A stretch of DNA of 64,000 nucleotides, taken from the NCBI GenBank assembly GCA_026826555.1, contig JAKSZT010054334.1, forward strand, positions 29,670,447-29,734,446, read 5' to 3'. The notes below the pieces were generated by a model that was not told the origin of the DNA, did no database searches, and was given only the letters and a program-made list of their open reading frames with translations. Positions 1 to 11,190 of the stretch are shown piece after piece. Both the position numbers and the translations under genes were made by a program. The stretch is from Tolypeutes matacus (Eukaryota; Chordata; Mammalia; Cingulata; Chlamyphoridae). How positions within the stretch are numbered: position 1 is the first letter of the stretch; each line of letters opens with the position of its first letter.

Positions 1-503
1 GCACCCTTGGGAATTTTGCTATATGGAAATAGGAAAGTAATGACCCATCCTCTTCCTAGAACTCCTAGGGAGCGATTTTCCAAAGACAAAATTAATTAAC
101 AAAGAATTCCAACTCCACACATACAAATATTCCATTAGTAAGAGTTTAGCCATATATTGACATTGGTATTATTTTCATACCATTAATAAATTAGGGGGAA
201 AAACAAAGCAGACAGAGGTTTACTGATTTGTGAACAATCTCTGAGCCATCATCTCCCTAATGGGTCAGAATACATTCCTGGGAGTTCATCATTTTCAGTC
301 GTTTAACAGCTAGTGATTTGTTTTCAAGTCAGAAGTGATGGGAGAAAAACAGCTTAATTTCTTCCAGAACAAAGCATTCCTCTTCCTTCCTCTAAAATCT
401 TTTTCTGAGCTTTTATTTTCCTTCTCAGGAATATCATAATGGGAGAAATAGTGGTTGGCATATTATATATCACTTTACTATTTGTACAGCACATTCCCAC
501 ATT
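1..503. other. no gene or repeat recognised
   Basis: This AT-rich stretch has no open frame of note and no repeat consensus that I recognise. It is the left flank of the L1 insertion that starts at 521, and its last bases hold the left copy of that insertion's target-site duplication. Confidence 0.5.
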
Positions 504-520
504 TAATTCTTATAATGTGA
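504..520. repeat. left target-site duplication of L1-A
   Basis: TAATTCTTATAATGTGA matches TAATTCTCATAATGTGA at 2305-2321 in 16 of 17 positions. The two copies sit exactly at the edges of the L1 sequence, as expected for target-primed reverse transcription. Confidence 0.85.
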
Positions 521-2304
521 GAGAGTTCCAGGAAGATGGTGTCTGAGTAGGCAGGTAGGGCTCAACTCTCTCACAAAAACAATGCAGAAAGGTAAAAAAA
601 ACTGTCTGAGGGAACTGCTTTGGGGGTCAGCAGACCAGGACAGTGCTTCGCAACTCCCAGGGAGGTGAGAGACAGAAAAATGAAGAACCCAAAACCACAA
701 ACATAAGTTACTATCCCCACTCAGCTGGAATGGGCACCCATCTCCCTCCCTTAAGATGTTAAGCCTTGATAAAACCTTTGGCTCACTGCAGGTGACTGTA
801 AGCTGTTGCAAGGGAATAGAGAGGGTGCATTAGAGAGTGCAGAGTGGTTTCTCTTCAATGAATTTGGCCAGCAGAGCCTGCTTTGAATCTCAGCTCTGGC
901 CAGACCAGAAACATGGACAAACAGAGGTTGAAAGAAACACCTCCCTGAAAGGTTCACTGACAAGAGCCATCTGCTGGTCAGCCAGGAAATTGCAAGGAGA
1001 AAAACTGCTTTTAGGTCTCTCTTTAGTCCCAAATCCTGGGAGAAAACCTGTGCCCGTAAGTGAGTCCCTGGCCTCATTTTGATAACTTAAGCTGGACAAT
1101 TTTAAAGACTTAGAATAAGTTGAACCAAAAATCAAAAAAGAGCAATGAAAAAGAAAACACTAAGCAATAGAGAGAAATTGACTGTTAGAGTCAATTCACC
1201 AACATATTTAGATGCCCAGACATCAGCAAAAAATTACAAGCCACAATGGGAGAAAGGAAGAGATGGCCCAGCCATAAGAACAAGCCAAATATCATGATGA
1301 TATACAGGATTAAAGAGAGCTAATCAATGATAATCACACAAATCTCCTAAATCAATTCAAAGAATTGGAGGAAAATATGACTAAAGAGATAAGGGATATT
1401 AAAAAGACACTTGGGGAACATAAAAAACAATTTGAAAGCCTGCAAAGAAAAGTAATAGACACATGTGTGAGATTAAAGATACATTAGAGGTACATAAAAG
1501 CAGATTTGAATTGTTTGAAGACAGAATTAGTGGTATTGAGGAAAGATCATCTGAACTAGAAAATACAGGAGAACAGAAAGAGAAAAGAATGGAAAAAAAT
1601 GAAACAGGGTCTCAGGGAATTGAATGACAATGTGAAACACACAAACATATGCATTACCAGTGTCCCAGAAAGAGAATAGAATGGAAAAGGGCAGAAAGAA
1701 TATTTGAGGAAATAATGAACAAAAACTTCCCAACCCTAATGAAAGACATAAATATCAATACCCATGAAGGACAATGCACCCCAAACAGAATAAATCCAAA
1801 TAGACCTACTCTGAGACACCTACTGAGAAATATCAGAGAAAAAGAGATGATATTGGAAGCATCAAGAGACATACAAGGGAATCTTAATAAGATTAAGTGC
1901 CAATCAGGGGTATGACGCCCTTAAAGTACTGAAAGAGAAAAACTGCCAGTGAAGAATTTTTTATCTGGCAAACTGTCCTTCAAAAATGAGGGTGAGTTTA
2001 AAGCCTTCACAAACAAAAACTGAGAGAATATTTTACCTAAAGACCAGATTTACAAGAAATACTAAAGGGAATTTGGCAGCCTGAAAGGAAAAGACAAGGG
2101 TAAGAGACTTAGAGAAGATTGTAGAAATGATGATTATTAGGAAGGGTAAATTAAAGGATAAAAAGGCAGACAATAGTATGATATGACAACAGAAAGCCAA
2201 AGGAAAGGACAAAATGGATGAAGTAAGCAATGCGTTTACAGTAATAACATTGAATGTTAATGGCTTAAATTCCCCAATCAAAAGACATAGAATGATAAAA
2301 TGGA
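521..2304 (+). mobile_element. L1-A: LINE-1 with 5' end but no 3' half
   Basis: The element starts about 10 bp before GGAAGATGG, the same point at which the second L1 (11782 onward) starts. It runs through a roughly 690-bp 5'UTR, ORF1 and only the first few dozen bases of ORF2, then stops at ATAAAATGGA. Alignment by eye with L1-B is continuous from about 531 to 2304 (L1-B about 11794 to 13667). A 17-bp TSD flanks it. It has no poly(A) tail and none of the ORF2 body or 3'UTR. The usual L1 truncation removes the 5' end, so this shape is odd. The copy carries stops and frameshifts and cannot be active. Confidence 0.85.
1212..2140 (+). pseudogene. L1 ORF1 remnant (RNA-binding ORF1p)
   Basis: ORF1p is the RNA-binding, trimerising chaperone of the L1 ribonucleoprotein. 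The likely start is the ATG at 1212, chosen because the matching ATG in the second L1 is at 12483. A heptad-like Glu/Lys-rich stretch around 1510-1610 (ISGIEERSSELENTGEQKEK) marks the coiled coil. It is followed by the conserved segment around 1700-1830 that reads NFPTLMKDININ and later INPNRPTLRHLL. The frame is broken by stops and small indels. The part after about 1915, equivalent to NCQPRILYPAKLSF in other L1s, survives only in pieces. Confidence 0.8.
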
Positions 2305-2321
2305 TAATTCTCATAATGTGA
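2305..2321. repeat. right target-site duplication of L1-A
   Basis: This is the right-hand partner of 504-520, with one mismatch (C for T). It begins immediately after the last base alignable to L1 ORF2. Confidence 0.85.
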
Positions 2322-3277
2322 AACAGATAGTATTATTGTAGCAACAACAATTCAATTGTAGAAATCACATTGATTCTTTCAGGGGCCCTGTCCTTACTAA
2401 TCCATCCTTCCCTTGGAGAATCACTTTGTTTTTCCATCCCTAGACAAATGTTTCAAATGTTCCAATTTTTTTTCATGACCCTGACTCAGCTTAAGCAATT
2501 GTTAATGAGGTAGTAATATGACTCAAACCAATCAAATTCCTTCCTTGGAGTTTTATTTTTAATACAAAGTGACAGTATGGTGGGCAGGTCAATAAGTGGG
2601 TAAGAAGTAAGTGTAGAGCTGCTGGTGGCCATGTCCCAGCAGTGTGGCACAAGTGCTTTTGGAGAATTAATCCAGCATGCAAAGAGGGGCCAAGATAAGA
2701 TTATGGGGAAAGAGAGAAAGACCCCATCTGCCGATTTGTTAATGAGCCAATTAATCCTCTCTTATGTGCTAAAGTCATCACTACAACCAAAGTGGATTGA
2801 TACAATACTCATGCCCAATTTAAACTTGAGAAATTGGTATTCTTGGAAACACAAATAACTTTTCTGAGATGGAAAATGTGTTCTATTTTTTTGGCCCTGT
2901 TATAATCGTTTCTATTGAACTACTCTTTCATGTTATGTCATTAGTATAGACTGAAGGAAATTATAAGAATAAAATTCTCATATTGATTTGAAGCTTTTTG
3001 CAACCTGCTGTTCACTAAGATTGTAAAGTGTTTCCATGTGTAGAATTTGTGGATGGTGTTTTTCTTACACATCAAGATAAAGAAACACATGTCAATTCAA
3101 GGAAAAAACTTATTCTCCTGAATAAGAAGTTTGTTTGTATCTTGAAGTCATTACAAATTTTACAGCTGATTTTTTTTTTTTCTATCTTTGGCAAAAAAAA
3201 AATTATGAACAAAGAGACAAGTTTTCAGTCCACCTTTAGCAATTGCATGGAGTTATATAGTATACTTTTTTACTGTC
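2322..3277. other. no gene or repeat recognised
   Basis: AT-rich DNA without a credible exon. Homopolymer T and A runs occur near 3168-3203. The open frames at 2625-2858 and 3028-3291 have no recognisable domain. Confidence 0.45.
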
Positions 3278-3406
3278 CATCTCACCCCTAATTTTATTAG
3301 TTTTGTGTGCATTTATTCTTGTTATCTTCAAATATTGATTTCTCTTCCTTTGCTTTATATATAATTTGTAAATAAACAAGTAAATGAATGAAATAGAATC
3401 AATGCA
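3278..3406. repeat. 129-bp exact duplication, copy 1
   Basis: This segment, from CATCTCACCCCTAATTTTAT to GAATCAATGCA, recurs without any difference at 5231-5359 in the same orientation. The sequences immediately outside both copies are unrelated. It carries no obvious mobile-element hallmarks. Confidence 0.95.
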
Positions 3407-4254
3407 ACTGGTGTTGCAGTAGACTAGCATGGGATACTTTCTTTCAGCCTTCCATTAAATATTACTGAAGATTCACAAAGACAGAAAATAGCAATAGTAC
3501 TTTAAATTAAATATAATGGAAGGCCGTGTCTTCTTCTTTCCTCAGGCAAGAAGAACTTATAAGAATAATATATGTTGGAAAGGCATATATTGAGATTTTT
3601 AGATATATACCACGGTTTCACTCTGAATAAGTACACATGAATAGTCTCTATTAAGATAGGAAAGGACTTTGATGGCTCATAGTCTGATCCCAATTACTGG
3701 AAATTTTGATTAAGAGAAGTACTGATATGAAAAACAAACATCCAGGAGCACCTGTGTTGCTAATCTTTCTCCTCTCCCAACTCCCAGCACATAGCTCACT
3801 AACTGTTCTCTTTTTATATCCATTTAAAGACTACACCTACCAGTCTGTAGAGTGACAGAGGTATGCTGTATCTTGGAATGCCTAGTTACTTAAAGAAAAG
3901 TTTCATCAGCCCTATTCATCTTTTCACATCAGGTAATAACTGGTCACTGTCCAGTCTAAGGACTAGTAGCCCTTGGGTCCCAAGCTGACCCCTATTCCAA
4001 TCAGCATAACTGCAGGATGGCTATATGGTCCACAGCACCGCGGCATGGAAGGTAGGGCCTGTGAGCAGGAAGTTCACTTCACAAGAAGGTACAAACATGG
4101 CAGATCTTTAAAAGATTGCTTAATCAGTACAAAGGCTTAGTTTTTTCCTTATTCCTTTAAATTATGAAACATTTAAGTGTAAGAACTTCTCTCTTTGTGA
4201 GTTTGTCTGTGTCCCTTATGTTTTCATATAAAGTATTCTCATTTCCTAAATACT
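3407..4254. other. no gene or repeat recognised
   Basis: Mostly unique-looking sequence. No splice-framed exon, RNA gene or recognised repeat is evident. Confidence 0.4.
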
Positions 4255-4743
4255 ATGTAATTATCATTTACATTTCCTCTTTGGCCCACTAGTTATTAGG
4301 AGAGGGTTTTTTAATCTCCAGTTGCTATGTTCTTGATTTAAACATTTGCTATTAATTTCTAGGCAATTTTTGTACTGTGGTTAAAATATAGCCTGAGAAA
4401 ATTATACTTTTAAAAATTTCTTGATGTTCTTTTATGATTTACAATAGGATATTTGTTGGATAAATTATTCATACTTTATTTTTTGCCACAATCTCTCATA
4501 AACTTAGAGTCCTACATTGAGATTGTTTGCTCACATCATGGTCTTGTCCATTTCTTTTACATATATATATTTTTTTTTTCCACAAATTTTGTTCCATATA
4601 TCTTAATGAAATACATCCAAGTTTATGTTTATTTTACTGTTATTGTGTATTGTAGGTTTTATTAAAATAAAATTATTCTTTTTGTCCTACTTCATTCATT
4701 TGCATCGATTTCTGCTTTATTATTACTAGAACTAACTCTTTTT
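4255..4743 (-). mobile_element. ancient L1 fragment, antisense (part 1)
   Basis: The stretch beginning TTTGGCCCACTAGTTATTAG and running through GTGGTTAAAATATAGCC resembles the antisense strand of old mammalian L1 (L1M class). It is heavily diverged. The copy continues after the DAS-SINE, from 4954 to about 5080. Confidence 0.65.
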
Positions 4744-4757
4744 AAAATACACCTTCA
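4744..4757. repeat. target-site duplication of DAS-SINE copy 1
   Basis: AAAATACACCTTCA here is repeated exactly at 4940-4953. The upstream TTTTT before AAAA fits the L1 endonuclease preference for TTTT/AA. Confidence 0.9.
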
Positions 4758-4939
4758 GGGAAGCAGCTGTGGCTCAATCAGTAGGGCTCCCGTTTACCAT
4801 ATGGGAGGCCCCAGGTTTGGTTCCCGGGGCCTCCTGGTGAAGGCAAGCCCGCCCGCACGGTGTGGTTAGCTGACCCAGCGAGCACAAGCAGCAAGGGGGG
4901 GATACATGAATAAATAAATAAGATCTTAAAAAAAAAAAA
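4758..4939 (+). mobile_element. DAS-SINE, armadillo tRNA-derived SINE
   Basis: The head is tRNA-like. A-box-like TGGCTCAATCAGTAGGGC lies near 4769 and B-box-like GGTTTGGTTCCC near 4815. These are the internal RNA polymerase III promoter elements. A non-tRNA body follows (AAGGCAAGCCCGCCCGCAC), then ATGAATAAATAAATAAG and an A-tract. A perfect 14-bp TSD flanks the copy. It differs from the copy at 18798 at only about half a dozen positions, so both are young. DAS-SINEs are known from Dasypus, and this is the main clue to the species. Confidence 0.92.
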
Positions 4940-5080
4940 AAAATACACCTTCATCATTCCTTTTATTTTTAAACTTCTGAGCCATTTTATCTTTAAAATG
5001 GCATATAATTGGATATTTAGAAACAATTTAATATATATTTTTCATAATAAACTATTTGTATTTATTTTTATAACTGAAGA
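4940..5080 (-). mobile_element. TSD copy and ancient antisense L1 (part 2)
   Basis: The first 14 bp are the right TSD of the DAS-SINE. The rest (for example AATGGCATATAATTGGATAT) reads as the continuation of the antisense ancient L1 that the SINE interrupted. Confidence 0.55.
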
Positions 5081-5230
5081 AAATATTAATGAATATCTAT
5101 CCCACCCTTGACTGGAGAAGTACTCACTAAAGAGAAAAATAATGAAGAAAATTTAAAAAGAAAGGAATAGTATATTTGAATATATAAACATTAAAAAATC
5201 ATGTGTTGGCAAAATGTCACAGATCCTTGT

Positions 5231-5359
5231 CATCTCACCCCTAATTTTATTAGTTTTGTGTGCATTTATTCTTGTTATCTTCAAATATTGATTTCTCTTC
5301 CTTTGCTTTATATATAATTTGTAAATAAACAAGTAAATGAATGAAATAGAATCAATGCA
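5231..5359. repeat. 129-bp exact duplication, copy 2
   Basis: Identical over its whole length to 3278-3406. The left neighbour differs (TTGT against TGTC), and so does the right neighbour (CCAGAAAG against ACTGGTG). No TSD or poly(A) borders this copy. Confidence 0.95.
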
Positions 5360-5560
5360 CCAGAAAGTATGACCAAAAGAAAACTAAAATAAATTAAACA
5401 CAAATATAATAAGGATCAAGAAAACCTATATAATTAATATAGAAAGCATGAGAAGAATTAAAAGAATTCAGAACACATAGTGGATAAATTTATGGTAATA
5501 AATTTGAAAATATAGATGGAATAGAGAGAAAGAGAATGTATCTGAGCAGAAGAGACATTT
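5360..5560 (+). mobile_element. ancient L1 fragment, sense
   Basis: A/G-rich text such as GGATCAAGAAAACCTATATA and GAACACATAGTGGATAAATT resembles the spacer or ORF2 part of very old L1. It is degenerate and the family is uncertain. Confidence 0.45.
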
Positions 5561-6036
5561 TTCGCTAAGAAAGAAGGAACTTTGCCCTCTTGGAAAATGG
5601 AATTTCTCAGTACTATGATTTTACATTCCATGTGTAGAAAATACAGAGTCAGAAAATATCTGGAAATCTATTAATAATCTTTCACAGTCTCTACTTCATT
5701 CCCACCAGAAACTCTCTCCTTATTAATAGATATTTATTAATATATTGTGTAAAAATTATGAATTGAAGATAACATTTTTAGCTATTGTTTATCAAGTGAG
5801 AGGAAAAATAATCAGAAATTGGAACTTGAAGCAATTTGAGAACTGTTATAATTTTGAGTCACAAACACTGACGATAACTGCTTTAATTTAAAGAAACAGT
5901 TATCATCCTAGAGAAGGGCAAAAGGAAGAAACTGATGAGCAGAAGTTTCAGGATGACAACTCAAGGAAGGGAGAGGAAGGGAGCACAGGGAGGGACCCAT
6001 CTTCAATGGAAATCTCACAACCACAGACACTGGTCA
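5561..6036. other. no gene or repeat recognised
   Basis: No coding signal or repeat consensus is seen. Confidence 0.4.
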
Positions 6037-6113
6037 GGTTAAATTTCTTCTTCTTTTTTTTTTTTTTTTTAGGAATGGATTTTTATTTTTTCTAAAAGAT
6101 AGATTAAATTTCT
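6037..6113 (-). mobile_element. micro-retroinsertion with T-tract and TSD
   Basis: AGGTTAAATTTCT at 6037-6049 and AGATTAAATTTCT at 6101-6113 form a 13-bp TSD with one mismatch. Between them lie only about 51 bp: a T-rich tract (6050-6070) and roughly 30 bp of other sequence. This is the signature of a very short, 5'-truncated retroposed transcript inserted on the minus strand. The source RNA cannot be named from 30 bp. Confidence 0.6.
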
Positions 6114-8214
6114 ATAAACCAAAGTAGTGACCCTGTAGTCAAGCATTTACTCAACTCCACTGTATTGGAGTATATGACCCTTGAGGAAATGAACAAGAAC
6201 ATATGTCAATTAAAAAACTTAATATAAATGTATATTTATTAAGAACATCTGAAAACATTAATATATTCTACCTTAATATATTCTAGAATGTCTTAGGCAC
6301 AATCCACATAATACAATTTCAGGGGTTAATGAATTTCCACTAACAACCAAGACAGATTTTCCTCCTATTTGCTAAATGTTGAAATTACTTTATGAGAGCA
6401 TAGGGCTAATGCTTAAAATGAGAATTTGGGGGAGAGGTATTTCATTAGCCTAAGTAATATTTGCCTGATACTAAGGATTTTTATATAGGGGATCGAAAGG
6501 TGAGGGGGAAGCAAACAGTGTTTAGCCATAGTAAGTTCAGAGAAGGAAACCGCACCTCCTTCACAATTTTGTACAGGCCTGGACAAACCTATTTCTAATT
6601 GACCTCAGCTACAGGAGAAGAAGAACTTAAGAGTGAAGACAGACTTTCTCTATCTTTTGTTTTCCTTCTAATTCTCTTTCGGGAATCTGGCAAAAACTAT
6701 ATATTTTGCCACAAGAAAAATATGACCATATACACACTCATCCACAATTTTAGGGACAATTTCAGGGATTCATAAACTCCTTGAAATCTGTCCAAGATGT
6801 CATCTTAGGAACTTGTGATCAAAGGGTTCATTGGGGTCACTGGAAAAAGCTGGTGTTTGTTAGCAGTACTACATGTGATAAGTGTTTTCTTTTCGGCTGG
6901 GAGAGAAGGCATGAGAAAATGTCTAGAAATAAAATGACTGAGGGGTGTGTAGAGCTCATTTGGAGTAAAAATGTCATTTGGAGTGAAAATGTTCAAATGG
7001 ATAGAATGAAAGACAGAACCATAAAATTGTAAGTAGTACCCTGAACAAACACAATCTGTGGTATGCAATTCACAGAGCAAATTTATTTCCTTCTTTCACT
7101 GGCCTCTTACTTTGCTCAAAGGGCTAGATTTTTCCCTGCCTGTACAAGAGGAAAGAGGAAAGTTCCAGGACTTTCCAGAAGGGAAGGAAAAGTCTTAAAG
7201 CACTGCAAGTCACAAAATAGAGTCTCATTTCATTACTTAAAATGTCCATTCCCATTTAAAAGGTAATTCTTCCAACTTCTGCTGCTGGGGATGCGGGTGG
7301 TAGGGGGACGTGGGGTAAATGTGTGGGCTTCCTTTTGTTCTGATTATCCTCCTCCAGCTTGCTGACCCTAGTGTCTCGTCACTCTGAGGTTGCAACATGG
7401 GGAGTGAGGAGAATGTAAGGGTGTGGGAACGTTCTTTCTCTCACAAACTATCATCATACCCGGTCCAGATCAGACCTGAGTTTAAACCACGTTTTCACAT
7501 AAGGATGAGAGCCCTGCCTTCCCATCACCTGAGATCGTTCACTGGAACATGCCTTGATGCAGATGTGAAACACTCCTCTGGCTCCTCATTTTCTCCTTCC
7601 ACAGTTCCCAGGAACTTTGGGCTTCCCTCTGTGGTCCCTTGGCTGACCATGGGAAGTAGTCATCTTTCCTTTTGTCCTAACATCTTTTGAGAGCTCAGTG
7701 CAGCAGCCCCTTCTTTCAGTTCTGCTGCCAGAAGAGCTGGCCAGCCTGTTTCTCAGACAGGAGTTCAACTCAAGATTGTATTATTCTCCAACTTCAGGAA
7801 ACACATTTCCAGTTCTCTGAATAGTCCTGAGGAAGCCTGAGGTGAAGGGGACAGCAACCCCAGATTCCTGCCCTTGGTGTTGGGGTGGCTCACCACACAC
7901 CCACAACTCTCTCCACAAGGTTTTTTCCTCAGAAATAGTCTCTGGATCTTTTGCAATTTCAGTGTAGAGAAAGTGTTTTTTATCTTGAACATCTGTGTTT
8001 TTTCAAGCTCTGCTGGTTGATTTGTCTCACAATCTACTTTATAATCATCCATATATACAGGTAAAAATTAAACTTTGACTTCACAGGAAATGAAAATATT
8101 TATGTGTAGTTTTATAAAAATGAAAGCCGAAAATTAAAACATATATGTATAATTTTAGACAAAAAGTTGTGAATCAACACATAAAGCTTTAGTTTAACAA
8201 ACATGTTTGTAGCA
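6114..8214. other. repeat-poor region, no gene seen
   Basis: Two kilobases without a recognised repeat. Open frames of 60-97 codons on both strands (for example 7397-7690 and 7765-8052) lack domains, flanking splice structure or a codon pattern that would support an exon. I treat them as chance. Confidence 0.5.
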
Positions 8215-8425
8215 TTATGTGCCAGATACTTTCTCAAGCATTTTACATACTATTTCATTTAATCTCTCTAATAAATAAATTTATGATGAGAGCACTACTT
8301 TGTAATCCTCCTTTTCATAGGAGGAAACTGAGGCACACAGAGCCAAAGTTATACAGCTAGTAAGGCAGAGCCAGTATTCAAGTCTAGGCAATCTGACTCA
8401 TTTGGTCTTAGCCACTATGCTATAC
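8215..8425 (-). mobile_element. MIR SINE, antisense
   Basis: The sequence runs GTGCCAGATACTTTCTCAAG, then GAGGAAACTGAGGCACACAG, then CAGCTAGTAAGGCAGAGCCA, then a CACTATGCTATAC end. This is the complement of the MIR consensus over almost its full length. Confidence 0.9.
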
Positions 8426-8429
8426 TTCC

Positions 8430-9310
8430 TTTCAAGGTTACTGGAAGCCCTAAGTAATTATGAATAGGGTAACTATATTCCTTATCAACTTGAGTTCTAG
8501 AGTCTGTAATTTCAACCACTTTATTTGCCTCCATTCCAAATGCTTTGCCTTCCTGTAGCTCTATCCTTCTCTCACTTGGCAAACCAGATCTTGTCAATTT
8601 CCTACTTAGAACTTCTCATGGTTTTTTATTCCCACCAATACTACATTCTTAGTGATGCTTAAAAAACCTTTCATGCTCTAGTTTCATTTAACCTCCTCAA
8701 TCTCAATCTCCTCCACAATTGCTCTGTTCCATCATAACAAATTACTTTTTCTGACCTTGAGCATACCAACACTACTGACTTTGTTTATACCATGCTCCTT
8801 ACAAGGAAATATCTTCCTCATTGATTTAGGTTTCCAGCTGCTAAAACAAACACCATACAATGGATTGTCTCAAACAATGGGAATTTATTGGCTCACAGTA
8901 TTGAGGCTAGGAGAAGTCTAAAATTGAGATGTCAAGAGAGGTGATGCTTTCTCCACAAAGCTGTGGCATTCTGGGGCTGGCAGCCAGTGATCACTGGTCC
9001 TTGGCTTTTCTGTCACATGGCAATGTACATGGTGGCATCTTCTCCTTTCTCTTCTGGGCTGCATTGACTTCTAGTTTCTGGCTGCTCCCACTGGGGAACA
9101 CCCTCATTCAGTCTGGGGACACCTTAATAACATCTTCAAAGGTCTTATTTATAAATGGGTTCACATCCACAGGATCATGGGTTGGGACCTGAACATGCCT
9201 TGTGGGAAAGGATTCAATCCCCAACATTTATGTATACGTTTTCAGTCTTCACTCTACAACTTGATTGTATTTTTCTTCTAAGAAGCCATCCTTGGATTTC
9301 CCCTACCCCC
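8430..9310 (+). mobile_element. L2 LINE remnant, sense, split by an LTR
   Basis: Pyrimidine-rich text resembling the L2 ORF and 3' region (for example CTCCTTACAAGGAAATATCTTCCTCA before the LTR and AAGAAGCCATCCTTGGATTTC after it) lies on both sides of the LTR at 8826-9226. Identification is by similarity to the remembered L2 consensus and is moderate. Confidence 0.5.
8826..9226 (-). mobile_element. MaLR-type (MLT1-like) LTR, antisense
   Basis: Read on the minus strand the element starts TGTTGGGGATTGAATCC and ends with CCTCAATACTGTGAGCCAAT, AAATTCCCATTGTTTG and a TTAGCAGCTGGAAACC tail. That is the plan of ERVL-MaLR LTRs (MLT1 group). The same family recurs at 33693-34114, and a related copy lies at 54842-55275. 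No internal retroviral genes accompany it, so it is a solo LTR inserted into L2. Confidence 0.75.
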
Positions 9311-9334
9311 ACCCATCCCTCCATTCAACCATCC

Positions 9335-9660
9335 ACCTATCCTTCCATCCATTTACCAGATATTCACCAAGTGCCACAGGTCTCACTCAGTGTGCCAGGT
9401 ACTAGAATATAATGGTGAACAAAGCAGATACAAGGCTGCACTCCCTCTAAGGTACTCTTTTGGTCCTGGGGAGTATATTCCATTTTGGTCTTATCACATC
9501 ATCTTCTAACAGTTTGTTTATATCTTTCTCCTCCACTATAATCTGAGGTTTTCTAGAGCCCCCAGCCCCATCTTTTTAACAATACTATCTCCAAGCAGGT
9601 TCTTAACAAACATTTGATGTCCAAGTGGTAGATGGTTGAATTAATTAATAAATGCATATG
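9335..9660. mobile_element. L2 3' end pieces
   Basis: CCAGATATTCACCAAGTGCC followed by GTGCCAGGTACTAGAATATA resembles antisense L2 (9335-9460). The stretch 9490-9660, ending AATTAATTAATAAATGC, resembles a sense L2 3' end. Just before it, 9300-9360 is a degenerate CCAT-rich low-complexity run. Confidence 0.55.
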
Positions 9661-11029
9661 TTAATGAGAGATGAATAAATAGATCAATCTAAGAATATAG
9701 CTCTCACTACTTTCATATTAATGTTTGATACATTAGAAGTTGTTACTTAAGGAACTGGTAAGGAACATGTTTTTGGAGTCTAGATCCAAGGGATGAGAGT
9801 GTGGGCAGGAATTCTAACAGCTGTGAGGATTAATGTGGTGGAGCCAGAGAAGATTTGGCCTCTGTTTGGGATAGCTTAAATGGGATCCTTTCTGAACACA
9901 AGAGGAATGCAACCTTTCAGTTGTAAAGACTTGCTCTGACACTCCAAAACGTCTTGAATTGTCTCAAAGGGAAGTTTATAGGTAAGATAGATAAAATAAT
10001 AAAAAGAAAAATTTCAAAGTTTTCAAGAATTTATTAATTCATGTTTTTCTATTAAAGTCTAGATGTCCTGCTCCTATTTTACAGTACTTCAAGAAAAGGT
10101 GATTGATATATGAACCTAAGAAGTAGCTCACCCTCCTAAGCCAAGTTACTTACAGTCTTCAATGAACAATGAATTGAATAGTCAAAGAAATGAAAGGGAA
10201 AGTGTATTCAATAAGTTTCCACTCTTAGTTAATGTGGGTCTGTGCTGAGCACTTGGATTACCTTTCAGCACATTTCCTTAATTCCATCATCTGGATTTTC
10301 AGAAAATTATTAACAACTCAAAAAAGCCACCTGCATTTTTGTTAGATCTTTTTATTCCGATCTAGTAACATAAATAAAATAATGGCTTCTTTGTTGCCAC
10401 TATATCAAGGATTAAATTTCTTCTAAGGAAATTATTCATATCCCTTCTACAATATGGTGAAAACGATGAGTCACCTACCATTGACCTTCACATGTTTATG
10501 TGTACTTATCTAAACCACACATCTGTTCTTTATTTTCCAATAAAGGCACCATATGCCCCTTGACTCACAGATAAGAGCATAATGTTCTAAAACAAACACA
10601 CGAAAGTTAATTTAGGAGATAAAATGAACTTCGGAGAAGATTCACATTCAGTGCTTTAGTTATGAGAAATAGCAGTTTATTCCTAAACTCAAGAGTCACA
10701 TTTTCTCTCTTATTTCTAGTACTCTGGTGAATAAAACAGTTCAATAAACTAAATTTTTAAACAAAGTTTAAGAGTTAGCATCCCGTATAGGTGAATTTTT
10801 AATGAAAAGTTACATAAAAATGGTTTTTAGCATTTTTGTCTTTGTGCATAACAAATACCTTAAATCTCAGTATAAATTTTGAAAATTTTTCTCAAATTTA
10901 AGCTTTTACTTTTTAAATCCAGACGATTGCAGCCTTAGAGAAATATAGCCACAGATCTGAAATTTACAAGATTATAATAATAATGATAATTTTTCATATT
11001 TGAAAAATTCTGTTCAAAAACTACTTTTA
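9661..11029. other. repeat-poor, AT-rich, no gene seen
   Basis: No repeat consensus and no usable open frame were found. Confidence 0.45.
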
Positions 11030-11190
11030 CATTATTTTTATGTGTTCCTTATAACAATCTACTAGGGTAGGAAGGACTATTATTGTCTCAGTTCTGCCAA
11101 AGAAGAAACTAAAACTCAAAGAGTTTAAACAAATAATGAGTCATAATGAAACTGAGAAGACAGAAGTTGAACCCAAGTCCTCTGGCCTAA
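11030..11190 (-). mobile_element. MIR SINE, antisense, degraded
   Basis: AGAAGAAACTAAAACTCAAAGAG and GAAGTTGAACCCAAGTCCTC match the antisense MIR core (GAGGAAACTGAGGCTCAGAGAG and GATTTGAACCCAGGTCT) with many changes. Confidence 0.65.

Noticed and set aside
4758..4840. Possible functional tRNA gene
   Set aside because: A- and B-box-like motifs belong to the DAS-SINE head. The TSD and A-tail show retroposition, and no cloverleaf with a proper anticodon stem is evident. The same reasoning applies to 18798, 34418, 34978 and 50487.
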